The position numbers and the translations under genes are program-made. Positions 1 to 9,259 of a stretch of DNA of 64,000 bases are shown here, one piece after another. The DNA comes from Lacinutrix mariniflava (lineage in GTDB: Bacteria > Bacteroidota > Bacteroidia > Flavobacteriales > Flavobacteriaceae): assembly GCF_001418015.1 (NCBI RefSeq), contig NZ_LIQG01000029.1, forward strand, positions 87,566 through 151,565, in the 5' to 3' direction. The stretch's first letter is position 1. Each line of letters opens with the position of its first letter. The notes beneath the pieces were generated by a model. That model ran no database searches. It was given only the letters and a program-made list of their open reading frames with translations, and was not told the origin of the DNA.

Positions 1-193
1 CTCAGGAATTGTATTCACAATTATTTTTTTAAACACAAGTACTTATTTTTATGGCTTTGGTGGAGGTTTGGGCTCTGCAGCTTGTATAGCACTTTTGGTA
101 ACTTTAAGCATTCCTATTTTGAGAAAGAAAGGAACATTAAGCAATGGATTTTTACAATTAAGAAACCAAATGCGATCTAAGAAAAAAAAGTAA
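1..193 (+). CDS. C-terminal end of an unidentified membrane protein (partial)
   Basis: An open frame runs in from the left edge (codons in phase with base 2) and stops with TAA at 191-193, giving 63 residues. It starts with a hydrophobic stretch, has a glycine-rich turn (FGGGLGS), a second hydrophobic segment of about 15 residues, and a basic tail ending in KKKK. This is the profile of the last transmembrane helices of an inner-membrane protein with a cytoplasmic C-terminus. The family cannot be named from this fragment; a polysaccharide exporter or flippase would fit. A terminator hairpin follows. Confidence 0.6.
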   Translation, partial: SGIVFTIIFLNTSTYFYGFGGGLGSAACIALLVTLSIPILRKKGTLSNGFLQLRNQMRSKKKK

Positions 194-239
194 GTAAGAT
201 TGTTTCGTTGTTAATTTATGTAAATGTTATAAAAAAATA

Positions 240-273
240 AAACGGTTTAAGAATTGAATCTTAAACCGTTTTT
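240..273. terminator. Bidirectional terminator between membrane protein and purL
   Basis: A 12-base perfect stem (AAACGGTTTAAG / CTTAAACCGTTT) with an 8-base loop, flanked by A and T runs, lies between convergent genes. A separate perfect palindrome (9-base arms) overlaps the purL stop at 283-301. Confidence 0.8.
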
Positions 274-292
274 ATTTTAATAGAAGTAATTA

Positions 293-3200
293 TTACTTCT
301 TAGTATTGTCAATCCATTGTTTAGCATTTGTAAACGCTTCTAACCAAGGTGAAACGTCATCTTTTCTGTTCTCAGGATAGTTTGCCCAATTCCATTGAAA
401 AGTAGAACGCTCAATATGTGGCATTGTTACTAAATGTCTTCCTGTTTTATCACAAAGCATTGCTGTGTTAAAGTCCGAACCATTTGGATTATTAGGATAG
501 CCTTCGTAACCATATTTAGCTACAATATTATATTGATCTTCGGTTTTTGGTAAGTTGAATTTACCTTCGCCGTGAGAGATCCAAACACCTAATTCTGTAC
601 CTTCTAAAGTAGATAGCATTACAGAATTATTTTTTTGAATAGCTACTGAAGTAAAAGAACTTTCATGTTTTTTAGACTCGTTATGAATCATTTTACCATG
701 TACATCATGCTCTGGATTAATAAGGTCTAATTCCATAAATAACTGGCAACCATTACAAATACCAACAGATAAAGTATCTTCACGACTAAAGAAATCGTTA
801 ATGACTTTGTTTGCTTTCTCGTTATATTTTATTGCACCAGCCCAACCTTTAGCAGAACCTAAAACATCAGAATTTGAAAAACCTCCAACAGCTCCTAAAA
901 ACTGAATATCCTCAAGCGTTTCGCGACCAGAAATTAAATCGGTCATATGCACATCTTTTACATCAAAACCAGCTAAATACATAGCGTTTGCCATTTCACG
1001 TTCAGAATTACTTCCTTTTTCACGAAGAATAGCTGCTTTTGGTCTTGTGTTTCCTATTACTGGTAGTTTTCCTGTAAAATGTTTTGGAAAAGTATATTTT
1101 AATGGCTGATTTTTATAGTTGTTGTAACGTGCTTCAGCTAAATTATTAGCCGTTTGTTTTTGGTCTAATAGAAAAGACGTTTTGTACCAAACATCTCTAA
1201 GTCTAGAAACAGTCATAGTAAAAACTTCAGCTTGATTAATTACGCTTAATGTATCGCTTTCTGTAACTTTTCCTATGTTGAAAAACTCTATGTTAGCCTC
1301 TTTTAATACTTTTTCTATTGAAGCGTCCTTCGACTGAAAAACAATACCAGAATTTTCTCCAAATAATACTTTGGTAGAATCTTTTTGGTTTAGTGCAGTA
1401 ATATCTAATTCTGCTCCAAGATTAGTATCAGCAAAACATAACTCTAATAAAGTAGTAATTAATCCACCAGAAGCCACATCGTGTCCTGCAACAATTTGCT
1501 CATCCTTTATTAATTGTTGGATAGTATTAAAAACATTTTTTACAAATGCAGAGTCATTAACATTTGGCGCATCATTACCAATTGTATTTAAAATTTGAGA
1601 GAAAGAACTTCCTCCTAATTTAAAATCGTCTTGAGATAAGTTAATGTAATATACATCTCCTGCATTTTTCTTGAATAAAGGCTCTATAACCTTAGAAATA
1701 GCGTTACAATTGCCCGCAGCCGAAATAATTACTGTTCCAGGAGATATAACCTCTTCGTTAGGATATTTCTGCTTCATAGAAAGAGAATCTTTTCCAGTTG
1801 GCACGTTAATACCTAAATCTATAGCATATTCTGAAATGGCTTTTACAGCTTCGTATAAACGTGCATCTTCACCTTCATTTTTACAAGGCCACATCCAATT
1901 TGCAGATAGAGATACACTTTGTAATCCATCTTTTAAAGGAGCCCAAATAATATTTGTTAAAGCCTCAGTAATACTATTTCTACTTCCTGCTACTGGATTA
2001 ATTAATCCTGAGATAGGAGAGTGGCCAATTGACGTTGCAATACCTTCTTTTCCTTTATAATCTAGAGCCATAACGCCCACATTATTTAAAGGTATTTGTA
2101 AAGGCCCAACACATTGTTGTTTTGCGACTTTACCGCCAACACAACGGTCGACTTTATTTGTTAACCAATCTTTACAAGCAACGGCTTCTAACTGTAATAC
2201 TTGGTCTAAATAGTTGTAAAATTCATCTGGATTATATTTTAGTTCACCATAGTTTCTATCTACAGTAACATCGTTCATTATTGTTTTTGGAGAACTCCCA
2301 AACATGTCTTCTAATGCTAAATCCATTGGCTTATCACCTTTTGTTTTAGACTCGAAAGTAAAACGATGGTTTCCTGTAACTTCACCAACAGTATATATAG
2401 GAGAACGTTCGCGTTCTGCAATTTTATTTAAAGTCTCTAAATGTTTTTCGGCAATTACTAATCCCATACGTTCTTGAGATTCGTTACCAATTATTTCTTT
2501 AGCGGACAATGTTGGATCTCCAACAGGTAATTTGTCTAAATCAATTTTTCCACCAGTATCTTCTACTAATTCACTTAAGCAGTTTAAATGTCCTCCAGCT
2601 CCATGATCGTGAATAGAAACAATAAAGTTTTCTTCGCTTTCAACCATGCCACGAACGGCGTTTGCGGCACGTTTTTGCATTTCTGGATTAGAACGTTGTA
2701 CTGCATTTAGTTCAATACCAGAAGCGAATTCTCCTGTATCTGCACTAGAAACAGCAGCTCCACCCATTCCAATGCGGTAATTTTCACCACCAAGTATTAC
2801 TATTTTATCCCCTACTTTAGGAGTGTCTTTTAAAGCTTGCTCTGCTTTACCGTAACCAATACCACCAGCTTGCATGATAACTTTATCGAAACCAATTTTT
2901 CTAGCATCTTGCTCGTGTTCGAAAGTTAATACCGAACCACAAATTAATGGCTGACCAAATTTGTTACCAAAGTCTGAAGCACCATTACTAGCTTTTATTA
3001 ATATATCTACAGGCGTTTGGTATAACCAATCTCTAGCTTCCATTTTTTGTTCCCAAGGTCTGTTTTCTTCTAAACGAGAATAAGACGTCATGTAAACGGC
3101 TGTTCCTGCTAATGGTAAAGATCCTTTTCCTCCAGCTAATCGATCTCTAATTTCTCCACCAGCACCTGTTGCAGCTCCATTAAAAGGCTCTACTGTTGTT

Positions 3201-3955
3201 GGGAAATTATGTGTTTCCGCTTTTATTGAGATTACAGAGTCGTAATCTGAAGTTGTATAATAATCTGGCTTATCTGCTGTTTTAGGAGCAAATTGTTCCA
3301 CTTTTGGGCCTTTAATAAAAGCCACATTATCTTTATAAGCAGAAACAATATCGTTAGGATGTTGTTTTGCAGTCTCTTTTATTAATTTAAAAAGTGATGT
3401 TGGTTTTTCTTCACCATCAATAATAAAAGTACCATTGAATATTTTATGACGACAATGCTCAGAATTAACCTGAGAGAAACCAAACACTTCAGAATCTGTT
3501 AAAGGTCTGCCTATTTTTTTTGAAACACCTTCAAGGTATTCAACTTCTTCATTATTTAGGGCTAAACCTTCTTGTTTGTTATAAGCAGAAATATCCTCGA
3601 TATTAAGAATAGGTTCTGGTTTTATATCAATAATAAAAGACTCTTGATTTAAGCTTTTGTATTTTTCAGAAATCATAGGATCGAAATCCTTAAAGTTTTC
3701 TGTTGAAGCCGAGAATTCTTCAATTCTAATAATGTCAATTATACCCATGTTTTGGGTGATTTCTACGGCGTTGGTACTCCAAGGCGTTATCATAGCAGCA
3801 CGCGGGCCAATAAAAAAAGCGTCTAAAGACGCTGCATTTATTTTTGGTTGGTCGCCAAATAACCAAGTCAGTTTTGAGATGGTTTCTGTTGATAATTCTT
3901 TTGTAGCTTGAACAGCAAAGACTTTACTGTTTTGGTTTCCGAAGAAATGGATCAT
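293..3955 (-). CDS. purL: Phosphoribosylformylglycinamidine synthase (PurL, large single-chain form)
   Basis: Catalyses the ATP- and glutamine-dependent conversion of FGAR to FGAM, the fourth step of de novo purine synthesis, in the cytoplasm. At 1220 residues it is the large form that carries the synthetase and glutaminase on one chain. Visible landmarks are QVNSEHCRHKIF near residue 165, the HNFPTTVEPFNGAATGAGG nucleotide-binding segment near 240, and the class I amidotransferase nucleophile elbow GICNGCQL with the catalytic Cys near residue 1067. The ATG start follows a TAAATTTG -7 type box on the minus strand (3995-3988). It appears monocistronic; purB lies 54 kb away in this window. Confidence 0.97.
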   Translation of the reverse strand: MIHFFGNQNSKVFAVQATKELSTETISKLTWLFGDQPKINAASLDAFFIGPRAAMITPWSTNAVEITQNMGIIDIIRIEEFSASTENFKDFDPMISEKYKSLNQESFIIDIKPEPILNIEDISAYNKQEGLALNNEEVEYLEGVSKKIGRPLTDSEVFGFSQVNSEHCRHKIFNGTFIIDGEEKPTSLFKLIKETAKQHPNDIVSAYKDNVAFIKGPKVEQFAPKTADKPDYYTTSDYDSVISIKAETHNFPTTVEPFNGAATGAGGEIRDRLAGGKGSLPLAGTAVYMTSYSRLEENRPWEQKMEARDWLYQTPVDILIKASNGASDFGNKFGQPLICGSVLTFEHEQDARKIGFDKVIMQAGGIGYGKAEQALKDTPKVGDKIVILGGENYRIGMGGAAVSSADTGEFASGIELNAVQRSNPEMQKRAANAVRGMVESEENFIVSIHDHGAGGHLNCLSELVEDTGGKIDLDKLPVGDPTLSAKEIIGNESQERMGLVIAEKHLETLNKIAERERSPIYTVGEVTGNHRFTFESKTKGDKPMDLALEDMFGSSPKTIMNDVTVDRNYGELKYNPDEFYNYLDQVLQLEAVACKDWLTNKVDRCVGGKVAKQQCVGPLQIPLNNVGVMALDYKGKEGIATSIGHSPISGLINPVAGSRNSITEALTNIIWAPLKDGLQSVSLSANWMWPCKNEGEDARLYEAVKAISEYAIDLGINVPTGKDSLSMKQKYPNEEVISPGTVIISAAGNCNAISKVIEPLFKKNAGDVYYINLSQDDFKLGGSSFSQILNTIGNDAPNVNDSAFVKNVFNTIQQLIKDEQIVAGHDVASGGLITTLLELCFADTNLGAELDITALNQKDSTKVLFGENSGIVFQSKDASIEKVLKEANIEFFNIGKVTESDTLSVINQAEVFTMTVSRLRDVWYKTSFLLDQKQTANNLAEARYNNYKNQPLKYTFPKHFTGKLPVIGNTRPKAAILREKGSNSEREMANAMYLAGFDVKDVHMTDLISGRETLEDIQFLGAVGGFSNSDVLGSAKGWAGAIKYNEKANKVINDFFSREDTLSVGICNGCQLFMELDLINPEHDVHGKMIHNESKKHESSFTSVAIQKNNSVMLSTLEGTELGVWISHGEGKFNLPKTEDQYNIVAKYGYEGYPNNPNGSDFNTAMLCDKTGRHLVTMPHIERSTFQWNWANYPENRKDDVSPWLEAFTNAKQWIDNTKK

Positions 3956-4066
3956 TATATAGTTATTTGAAGTTATTTTTAAAACAACAAATTTAGGTTT
4001 TTTAGTTATAAGTTTTTCCTAAAAACGTGACTTAATTTTATAGTTATCCACGTGGTTATTAACCAA

Positions 4067-4100
4067 AAAAAAAGCGATTCGTTTAGAATCGCTTTTTTAA
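4067..4100 (-). terminator. Terminator of the endonuclease I gene
   Basis: The stem AAGCGATTC / GAATCGCTT with a 5-base loop and long A/T flanks lies just downstream of the minus-strand stop at 4117. Confidence 0.8.
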
Positions 4101-4116
4101 TATGTATTATTAGAAT

Positions 4117-5955
4117 TTAACTTTTAATTAATTTCTTAGATATACTTCCATTAGGTGTTTCTAATTTTAAGATAAAAACGCCTTTATTTAATTTCGAAAC
4201 GTTCACTTGATTGTTCGTTGGTGTAACATTTCCTTCTAAAATTTTCTTCCCTAAAATATCGTAGATTTCAAAACGAGTAGCTTCTTTTGCTTCAATATTT
4301 AAAAGATTTCCTTTAACAGGATTTGGGTATATTTTAATAGTATTTAAAGCAAATTCATCAACGCTTAATGATGTATAACATGTCCAGCTTAAATTATCAA
4401 TTGCTACTCTAGCTCCATTTGAAGTATCGTCGTCTTGAATGACTACTGTAATGTTACCTTCTGTATCTATACCAGAGATTGTTGTTGTTTGTACAGTTGA
4501 ATCGTAAGTTGTATTACCTTTAAGAACACCATTTACATAAATACTAAGTGTACCTCCTGATCCTGAGTATTTTTGCTGAGTTGTTAAGGTTAATTCTCCT
4601 ATTCCACCTGCTATTAGAGGAGAAGTTAAGGTACCTGCGCTGTTGGTTCTTGTGTCAATTACTATTGCTCTAGAGCCAGCTATATCTTGATCTGTTCTTG
4701 CTCTAGTTGCATTCCACTCTCCATAACTATCTGTCCATGCTCTTGATGAATATGAGCTACTATTGGCTGGCATTAGTTCAAAATCTTGTTCAACTGGAGT
4801 TATACAACTTGTTCCCGCTGGAGTTCCTGCTAACGTTGTTTCTGTATCAGCATTACTTAGAGAAGACTCATTGTTTGCAGCATCTTTAGCTAAAACAGTA
4901 AAAGAATAAGTTGTTTCTGGAGCTAACCCAGTTACAGTATAAGTAGTCGCTGTTGAGTTTGTAGATGTGTAAAGTGTACCATCAACATAAATAATATAAG
5001 TAGTTACCGCAGTGTTGTCTGTAGAAGCGGTCCATGATAAGTCAATACTGTTTTCTGTTGGGTTATTTGCAACTAATGCTGTTGGATCTGTTGGTGCTTC
5101 TGTATCCGCAGGAGGTTGAGCTCCCCATCTATTTTCTGCAGGAACTCCTCCCCAAATTACAGTTGCTAAATAAGGGTTGTCTATAAAAGGATTACGGTTA
5201 CCTTGAGCATGAGTATTTGAAGTGTCTCCATGATAAGTATTTCTATTATCTTCAATTAAAGATACAGGATCAGCAGCATTCCATTCTAATAATAAATCAA
5301 TCATGTTTGTATCTACACTGTTAGTGATACCATTTGCTACGTTTGAAGGTAAACATTGCGTACCATAACGTGAGTACATATACATCATCATTCTAGCAAC
5401 ATCTCCTCTCCAATCTGTACCGCCAACTGTTGCATCTCCAGGATACCATCCACTAGAAGTTGTACCAGAGTTTCCAGAACCTGCAGCAAACCTAAGGCTA
5501 CCTCTTTCTCCATTACGTTGCACATCTGAAGGACGTAAATGGTGTGCATCAGATCCAGGACCAGAAGTTCCTAAATTTGGATTCCCTAAAGATTTTGCAT
5601 AAGTGTGCTCTCTATTCCAATCTCCAGTACCGCCTCCGTTACTGTTCTTACTTCTAGATAAATCATTAGTTATATCGCCATCCGAACCATTTTCCCAACC
5701 GTAAATAAGAAAAACATTGTTAGGATTATTTGGATCTAAATCGGTTATTTTTGAAGCGTCCCAAACATTAGAATAGCTTAAGAAATTTGCATGAGCGTTA
5801 ATTGTTGTTGTTGCTAAATCATCAAATAGATCTAATTGTGTTTGCGTAAAATCTACATCGCTATAATAAGATTGAAGGTCTGCTGGTGGTGTTAATTGTG
5901 CATAACCAAATGCAGAAATTAAAATTGTTAAAACTAATAAGTAAAATTGTTTCAT
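4117..5955 (-). CDS. Secreted endonuclease I family nuclease with fibronectin III domain and T9SS sorting domain
   Basis: A 612-residue exported nuclease. A Sec signal peptide covers residues 1-20 (ending FGYAQ). The endonuclease I (EndA/NucM) domain follows, with NREHTYAKS (114-122) and DAHHLRPSD (136-144), the usual metal-dependent ββα-type active-site region. A fibronectin type III domain lies near 289-375, then a β-sandwich-like region, and a type A T9SS C-terminal sorting domain from about 540 (IYPNPVKGN to the end), so the protein should be surface-attached or released through type IX secretion. It starts 19 bases after the methyltransferase stop and may share its transcript. Likely role: degrading extracellular nucleic acid for nutrients. 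Substrate preference cannot be read from sequence. Confidence 0.9.
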   Translation of the reverse strand: MKQFYLLVLTILISAFGYAQLTPPADLQSYYSDVDFTQTQLDLFDDLATTTINAHANFLSYSNVWDASKITDLDPNNPNNVFLIYGWENGSDGDITNDLSRSKNSNGGGTGDWNREHTYAKSLGNPNLGTSGPGSDAHHLRPSDVQRNGERGSLRFAAGSGNSGTTSSGWYPGDATVGGTDWRGDVARMMMYMYSRYGTQCLPSNVANGITNSVDTNMIDLLLEWNAADPVSLIEDNRNTYHGDTSNTHAQGNRNPFIDNPYLATVIWGGVPAENRWGAQPPADTEAPTDPTALVANNPTENSIDLSWTASTDNTAVTTYIIYVDGTLYTSTNSTATTYTVTGLAPETTYSFTVLAKDAANNESSLSNADTETTLAGTPAGTSCITPVEQDFELMPANSSSYSSRAWTDSYGEWNATRARTDQDIAGSRAIVIDTRTNSAGTLTSPLIAGGIGELTLTTQQKYSGSGGTLSIYVNGVLKGNTTYDSTVQTTTISGIDTEGNITVVIQDDDTSNGARVAIDNLSWTCYTSLSVDEFALNTIKIYPNPVKGNLLNIEAKEATRFEIYDILGKKILEGNVTPTNNQVNVSKLNKGVFILKLETPNGSISKKLIKS

Positions 5956-5974
5956 AAGTAAGGGTTTATTAATA

Positions 5975-7195
5975 TTAAGATTTCTTTTCTAATAATGCCA
6001 TATAGAATCCGTCGAAACCAGATTCGTGAGATAATATTACTTTATCTTTTACAAAGGTAAAATCTTTTCCGTTTTCCGATGTTAAGAAATTATCAACTTG
6101 TTCATTATTTTCAGAAGGTAAAATAGAACAAGTAGCATAAACTAACTTTCCACCTGGTTTCACCATTCTAGAATATGAGTTTAATATTTCTTGTTGCGTT
6201 TTCTTAATTTTCTCAATAAATTCTGGTTGCATTTTCCATTTTGCATCAGGATTTCTGCGCAATACTCCTAATCCAGAACAAGGTGCATCTATTAAAACAC
6301 GGTCTGCTTTATCGTATAATTTTTTAATTGGTTTGGTAGAATCTATAACTCGCATCTCTATGTTGTGAGCTCCAGCACGTTTTGCACGACGCTTTAATTC
6401 TTTTAATTTATTCTCATAAATATCCATTGCAATTATCTGACCTTTATTTTCCATTAAGGCAGCAAGGTGTAACGTTTTTCCACCTGCACCTGCGCAAGTA
6501 TCCACAACTTTCATTCCACCTTTTACGTCAAGAAATTCTGCAACTAGTTGAGAAGATGCGTCTTGTACTTCAAACCACCCGTTTTTAAAAGCTTCTGTAG
6601 TAAACACGTTTCCGCGCTCAGCAAGTTTTAAAGCACTTGGGTGTCCTTTTAATTCTTCAGTTTCAACGTCTAAATCGAATAAAGCTGTTTTTAATTGCTC
6701 TTTTGTTGTTTTAAGTGTGTTTACTCTTAAAATAACATCGGCTTGTTGGTTAAGAGCAGTAGCTTCTTTGTTCCATACTTTTTCGCCAAGCTCACTTACA
6801 ATAAGTTCATCCATCCAATCTGGAAAAGATTCTTTTATTTTTCTAACTTTAGATAATTCATCAAAACGTCCTTTTATTTTTCTTGTAGGTGTGTTTTCAA
6901 AATAAGTCCAGTCTGGTAATTTAATACCTTTTAGTGTTGCCCAAACCGCAAATAAACGCCAAACGTCGTCACGCGAAAAAGGTTCTTTAACCTCTGCAAT
7001 CTCAGCATACAGACGTTTCCAACGCACAATGTCGTATGTTGTTTCGGCTACAAAACCACGATCTCTACTTCCCCAACGCTTATCTCGTTTTAAAAGTTGT
7101 TGTACTACTTTATCTGCGTATTTTCCCTCGTTAAAGATTAGTAATAATCCATCAACCGTAGCAAAACATAAATTTCTATGTAATCTCATTTTCAA
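5975..7195 (-). CDS. RsmB/NOP-family rRNA (cytosine-C5) methyltransferase
   Basis: SAM-dependent RNA m5C methyltransferase of 406 residues. The Rossmann SAM-binding motif CAGAGGKT is at 234-241. The two catalytic cysteines sit in DAPCSG (Cys306, motif IV) and YATCS (Cys356, motif VI). The N-terminal about 150 residues are helical, as in the RsmB-like branch, where an NusB-like region precedes the catalytic domain. The RNA target is probably 16S rRNA but the exact position cannot be assigned. Two Met codons (1 and 3) are possible starts. Upstream of the endonuclease gene in the same direction. Confidence 0.92.
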   Translation of the reverse strand: MKMRLHRNLCFATVDGLLLIFNEGKYADKVVQQLLKRDKRWGSRDRGFVAETTYDIVRWKRLYAEIAEVKEPFSRDDVWRLFAVWATLKGIKLPDWTYFENTPTRKIKGRFDELSKVRKIKESFPDWMDELIVSELGEKVWNKEATALNQQADVILRVNTLKTTKEQLKTALFDLDVETEELKGHPSALKLAERGNVFTTEAFKNGWFEVQDASSQLVAEFLDVKGGMKVVDTCAGAGGKTLHLAALMENKGQIIAMDIYENKLKELKRRAKRAGAHNIEMRVIDSTKPIKKLYDKADRVLIDAPCSGLGVLRRNPDAKWKMQPEFIEKIKKTQQEILNSYSRMVKPGGKLVYATCSILPSENNEQVDNFLTSENGKDFTFVKDKVILSHESGFDGFYMALLEKKS

Positions 7196-7318
7196 TATTT
7201 AATAGAATAAAAACCAAGTTATTTTGATGTTTAATTCAGCTTACAAAGGTACATTAAAAGTTTAATAGTTGAAGAGTTTAACTAAAGTGTTATCTTTTCG
7301 AAAAAAAATATTTTTGCA

Positions 7319-7346
7319 CAAGTTTTTAATTTCTATTGCATCTAAA
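7319..7346 (+). promoter_or_regulatory. ECF-type promoter P1 (sigma factor autoregulation)
   Basis: CAAGTT at 7319-7324, 13 bases, then GCATCTAAA at 7338-7346. TCTAAA starts 37 bases before the TTG start of the sigma gene. The other four copies in this cluster have identical spacing. The 16-base gap between CAAGTT and TCTAAA fits the -35/-10 spacing of ECF sigma promoters. A TANNTTTG-like box (7309-7316) overlaps just upstream and could supply basal transcription. Confidence 0.75.
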
Positions 7347-7377
7347 TACTATTAATATAATTTTCTAATTCTTTTTT

Positions 7378-7956
7378 TTGACTGACACAGAATTCATAAA
7401 ACAATTAATAAATAAAAGCCAGCTGGCTTACAGTACTCTTTTGGACGATTTTCAACAAAAGGTATTTGCGACTTGTATTTCGTTTGTGCCTAATACTGAA
7501 GATGCCGAGGATATTGCACAAGAAGTTTTTGTTGAAGTGTTTAATTCTATACATAAGTTTAAAGGTGATTCTAAATTATCTACTTGGATTTATAGAATTA
7601 CAACCAATAAGTGTTTAGAGTTTATAAGAAAGAAAAACACTAAAAAACGTTTTGCTTTTTTGCAATCTATTACAGGAAATGCAATACCAATGGATAAGAC
7701 GTCTTATTTTACGGATATGAATCATCCAGGAATAATATTAGAAAATAAAGAAGATAGTGAGGCTTTATTTTATGCGATTAATCAATTACCAAAAGCGCAG
7801 CGTATTGTTTTTACACTTCATAAAATAGATGGTAAAAGTTATAAGGAAATTTGTGAGATTACAAATAAGAGCCTGTCATCAGTAGAGTCTTTAATGTTTA
7901 GGTCTAAAAAGAGCTTACAAAAATTATTAGAAAATTTTTATAAAAATAATAGTTAG
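7378..7956 (+). CDS. ECF-family RNA polymerase sigma factor (cluster regulator)
   Basis: A 192-residue sigma-70 family protein of the extracytoplasmic function class. Region 2 is seen as DAEDIAQEVFVEVF followed by FKGDSKLSTWIYRIT (about 40-80). Region 4 with its helix-turn-helix is near 135-185 (LPKAQRIVF, then SYKEICEI and SLSSVESLMFRSK). An in-frame stop at 7366 leaves TTG at 7378 as the only usual start. It is the first gene of the cluster and is preceded by one of five identical bipartite motifs, so it probably autoactivates and drives the units starting at 8010, 8934, 11655 and 13724. The next two genes look like its membrane anti-sigma and periplasmic sensor. Confidence 0.93.
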   Translation: MTDTEFIKQLINKSQLAYSTLLDDFQQKVFATCISFVPNTEDAEDIAQEVFVEVFNSIHKFKGDSKLSTWIYRITTNKCLEFIRKKNTKKRFAFLQSITGNAIPMDKTSYFTDMNHPGIILENKEDSEALFYAINQLPKAQRIVFTLHKIDGKSYKEICEITNKSLSSVESLMFRSKKSLQKLLENFYKNNS

Positions 7957-7958
7957 CG

Positions 7959-7986
7959 CAAGTTTTTAAAACAATTTGCATCTAAA
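7959..7986 (+). promoter_or_regulatory. ECF-type promoter P2
   Basis: CAAGTT (7959-7964), N13, GCATCTAAA (7978-7986), starting 2 bases after the sigma gene's stop. TCTAAA starts 29 bases before the ATG at 8010. Confidence 0.75.
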
Positions 7987-8009
7987 AGAATATAGTAAAG
8001 AATACGATT

Positions 8010-8315
8010 ATGATTATACAAGATAAGATTAAAAAGACTTTAGAAGTCTTTGATAAAATAGAAAGCGTTAAAACACCTCCTTTTTTTAAGGATAAGACTA
8101 TGCAACGCTTATTTAGCGAAAAAGAAGAAATTAAATCTGTATCTATATGGAATTGGTTTACACCGCAACTGCAATTAGCAACTTTAGCTTGTATTGTTTT
8201 TGTTAATGTTTACGCCATAAACCAAATAAAGAGTTCTAAATATGAAGCTTCAGTTTCAAGTTTTGCTTCAGATTATGGAATTACAGCAGAAAATGAATCT
8301 TCACTTTTTAATTAA
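8010..8315 (+). CDS. Small single-pass membrane protein, candidate anti-sigma factor
   Basis: A 101-residue protein with a charged, probably cytoplasmic N-terminal half (about 1-50), one transmembrane segment (about 54-71, LATLACIVFVNVYAI) and a short polar outer tail. It directly follows the ECF sigma gene and precedes a CpxP/CnrX-like protein. Size, topology and gene order match the CnrY type of anti-sigma factor (about 95 residues, one helix), which holds sigma CnrH at the membrane. No sequence motif proves this; the anti-sigma role is inferred from position and topology. It has its own copy of the ECF promoter. Confidence 0.6.
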   Translation: MIIQDKIKKTLEVFDKIESVKTPPFFKDKTMQRLFSEKEEIKSVSIWNWFTPQLQLATLACIVFVNVYAINQIKSSKYEASVSSFASDYGITAENESSLFN

Positions 8316-8320
8316 TTGTT

Positions 8321-8797
8321 ATGAAAAAAAACGACGTTTTATATATACTCCTTGTAGTATTAATAATAATGAATGGTTTTTTCTTATATAATTATTTAGG
8401 AAGACCAGAACATAAAGGGCCAAAAGAAAATGGTGAATTTATTGTAAAAGCATTAGGGTTAAATGAGACACAATTAAAGCAATTTAGGAGTGTAGAAAAA
8501 AGCCATCACGACAGTATGAGAAATATTGGTGATAATGTTAAGGTTTATAAAGATGAATTGTTTCGAAAAATTTCAGTTTCAGAAGTTAATCAAGATGAAA
8601 TAGATAGCTTAATAATATTAATTTCAGAAAATGAAGTTCTAAAAGAAAAAGCTATTTTTAATAGACTTCGCGGCATTTATAATTTATGTAATGCAGAGCA
8701 AAAACAGCGCTTTAGTGATATTATAAAAAAAGCACGTAGACCAGATAGACCTGGAGCAGAAGGCCCAAGAGGAGGAAGACCGAATAGACCAGAATAG
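8321..8797 (+). CDS. Membrane-anchored periplasmic CpxP/CnrX-like (heavy-metal-resistor family) sensor
   Basis: 158 residues: an uncleaved N-terminal membrane anchor (about 6-24), then an all-helical periplasmic part with the LNETQLKQF segment typical of the Spy/CpxP/ZraP fold, an SHHDSM segment near residue 57 that could supply metal ligands, and a Pro/Gly/Arg-rich tail. It starts 5 bases after the candidate anti-sigma gene. In the cobalt/nickel system CnrYXH, CnrX is a similar anchored sensor of about 148 residues acting through CnrY on the sigma factor. By analogy this protein may sense metal or envelope stress. Family placement is fairly safe; the ligand is unknown. Confidence 0.72.
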   Translation: MKKNDVLYILLVVLIIMNGFFLYNYLGRPEHKGPKENGEFIVKALGLNETQLKQFRSVEKSHHDSMRNIGDNVKVYKDELFRKISVSEVNQDEIDSLIILISENEVLKEKAIFNRLRGIYNLCNAEQKQRFSDIIKKARRPDRPGAEGPRGGRPNRPE

Positions 8798-8819
8798 CTA
8801 CTGTTTACAGATAGATTTT

Positions 8820-8854
8820 AAAAGGCCTTTATTTTATATAAAGGTCTTTTTTTT
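8820..8854 (+). terminator. Terminator after the sensor gene
   Basis: A stem of about 11 bases (AAAGGCCTTTA / TAAAGGTCTTT, one G-U pair) is followed by a run of T. It separates this unit from the EF-hand/CotH unit. Confidence 0.75.
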
Positions 8855-8879
8855 GTGCTTTTTTTAACAAAAGCACGCA

Positions 8880-8907
8880 CAAGTTATTTGTTTATGTAGC
8901 ATCTAAA
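8880..8907 (+). promoter_or_regulatory. ECF-type promoter P3
   Basis: CAAGTT (8880-8885), N13, GCATCTAAA (8899-8907). TCTAAA starts 32 bases before the ATG at 8934. It lies just after a terminator, so the EF-hand/CotH unit needs its own promoter and this is the candidate. Confidence 0.75.
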
Positions 8908-8933
8908 AGTACATAACAAATAAAATTTAGATT

Positions 8934-9218
8934 ATGAAAAGCAACACATTTAAAACAGCAATATTAGTTTTTGGACTAACAGTATTAGTCGGTAATATTT
9001 CTTTTGGACAATCGGAAAACAGAAAAGAAAAAACACCTCCTACGTTTAGCGAGTTATTAAAAGAAATGGATAAAAATGAAGATGGAAAGATTTCAAAATC
9101 AGAGCTTAAAGGTCCGTTAAAAGAAGACTTTTCTAAAATAGATACAGATGAAGATGGTTTTATTTCTGAAAAAGAATTAAAAAAAGCACCAAAGCCAAAA
9201 AGAAGAGAAAGAAACTAG
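8934..9218 (+). CDS. Exported EF-hand protein (two calcium-binding hands)
   Basis: 94 residues with a Sec signal peptide (1-26, ending ISFGQ), a short linker and one EF-hand pair: DKNEDGKISKSE and DTDEDGFISEKE. Both 12-residue loops keep Asp at positions 1, 3 or 5, Gly at 6 and Glu at 12, so both should bind calcium or a similar ion. The C-terminus is basic (PKPKRRERN). The same EF-hand pair recurs at the C-terminus of the protein ending at 13298 and in the one at 13321, which points to duplication inside the cluster. The CotH-kinase gene follows after 41 bases. Confidence 0.85.
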   Translation: MKSNTFKTAILVFGLTVLVGNISFGQSENRKEKTPPTFSELLKEMDKNEDGKISKSELKGPLKEDFSKIDTDEDGFISEKELKKAPKPKRRERN

Positions 9219-9259
9219 AAAATACTAATTAGCAGTTAAATAAACCAAAAATAAACGGA

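Noticed and set aside
7309..7316. TATTTTTG as the main promoter of the first sigma gene
   Set aside because: It fits the -7 consensus, but the upstream TTTG box is missing and the ECF motif directly overlaps; it is kept only as a possible basal promoter.
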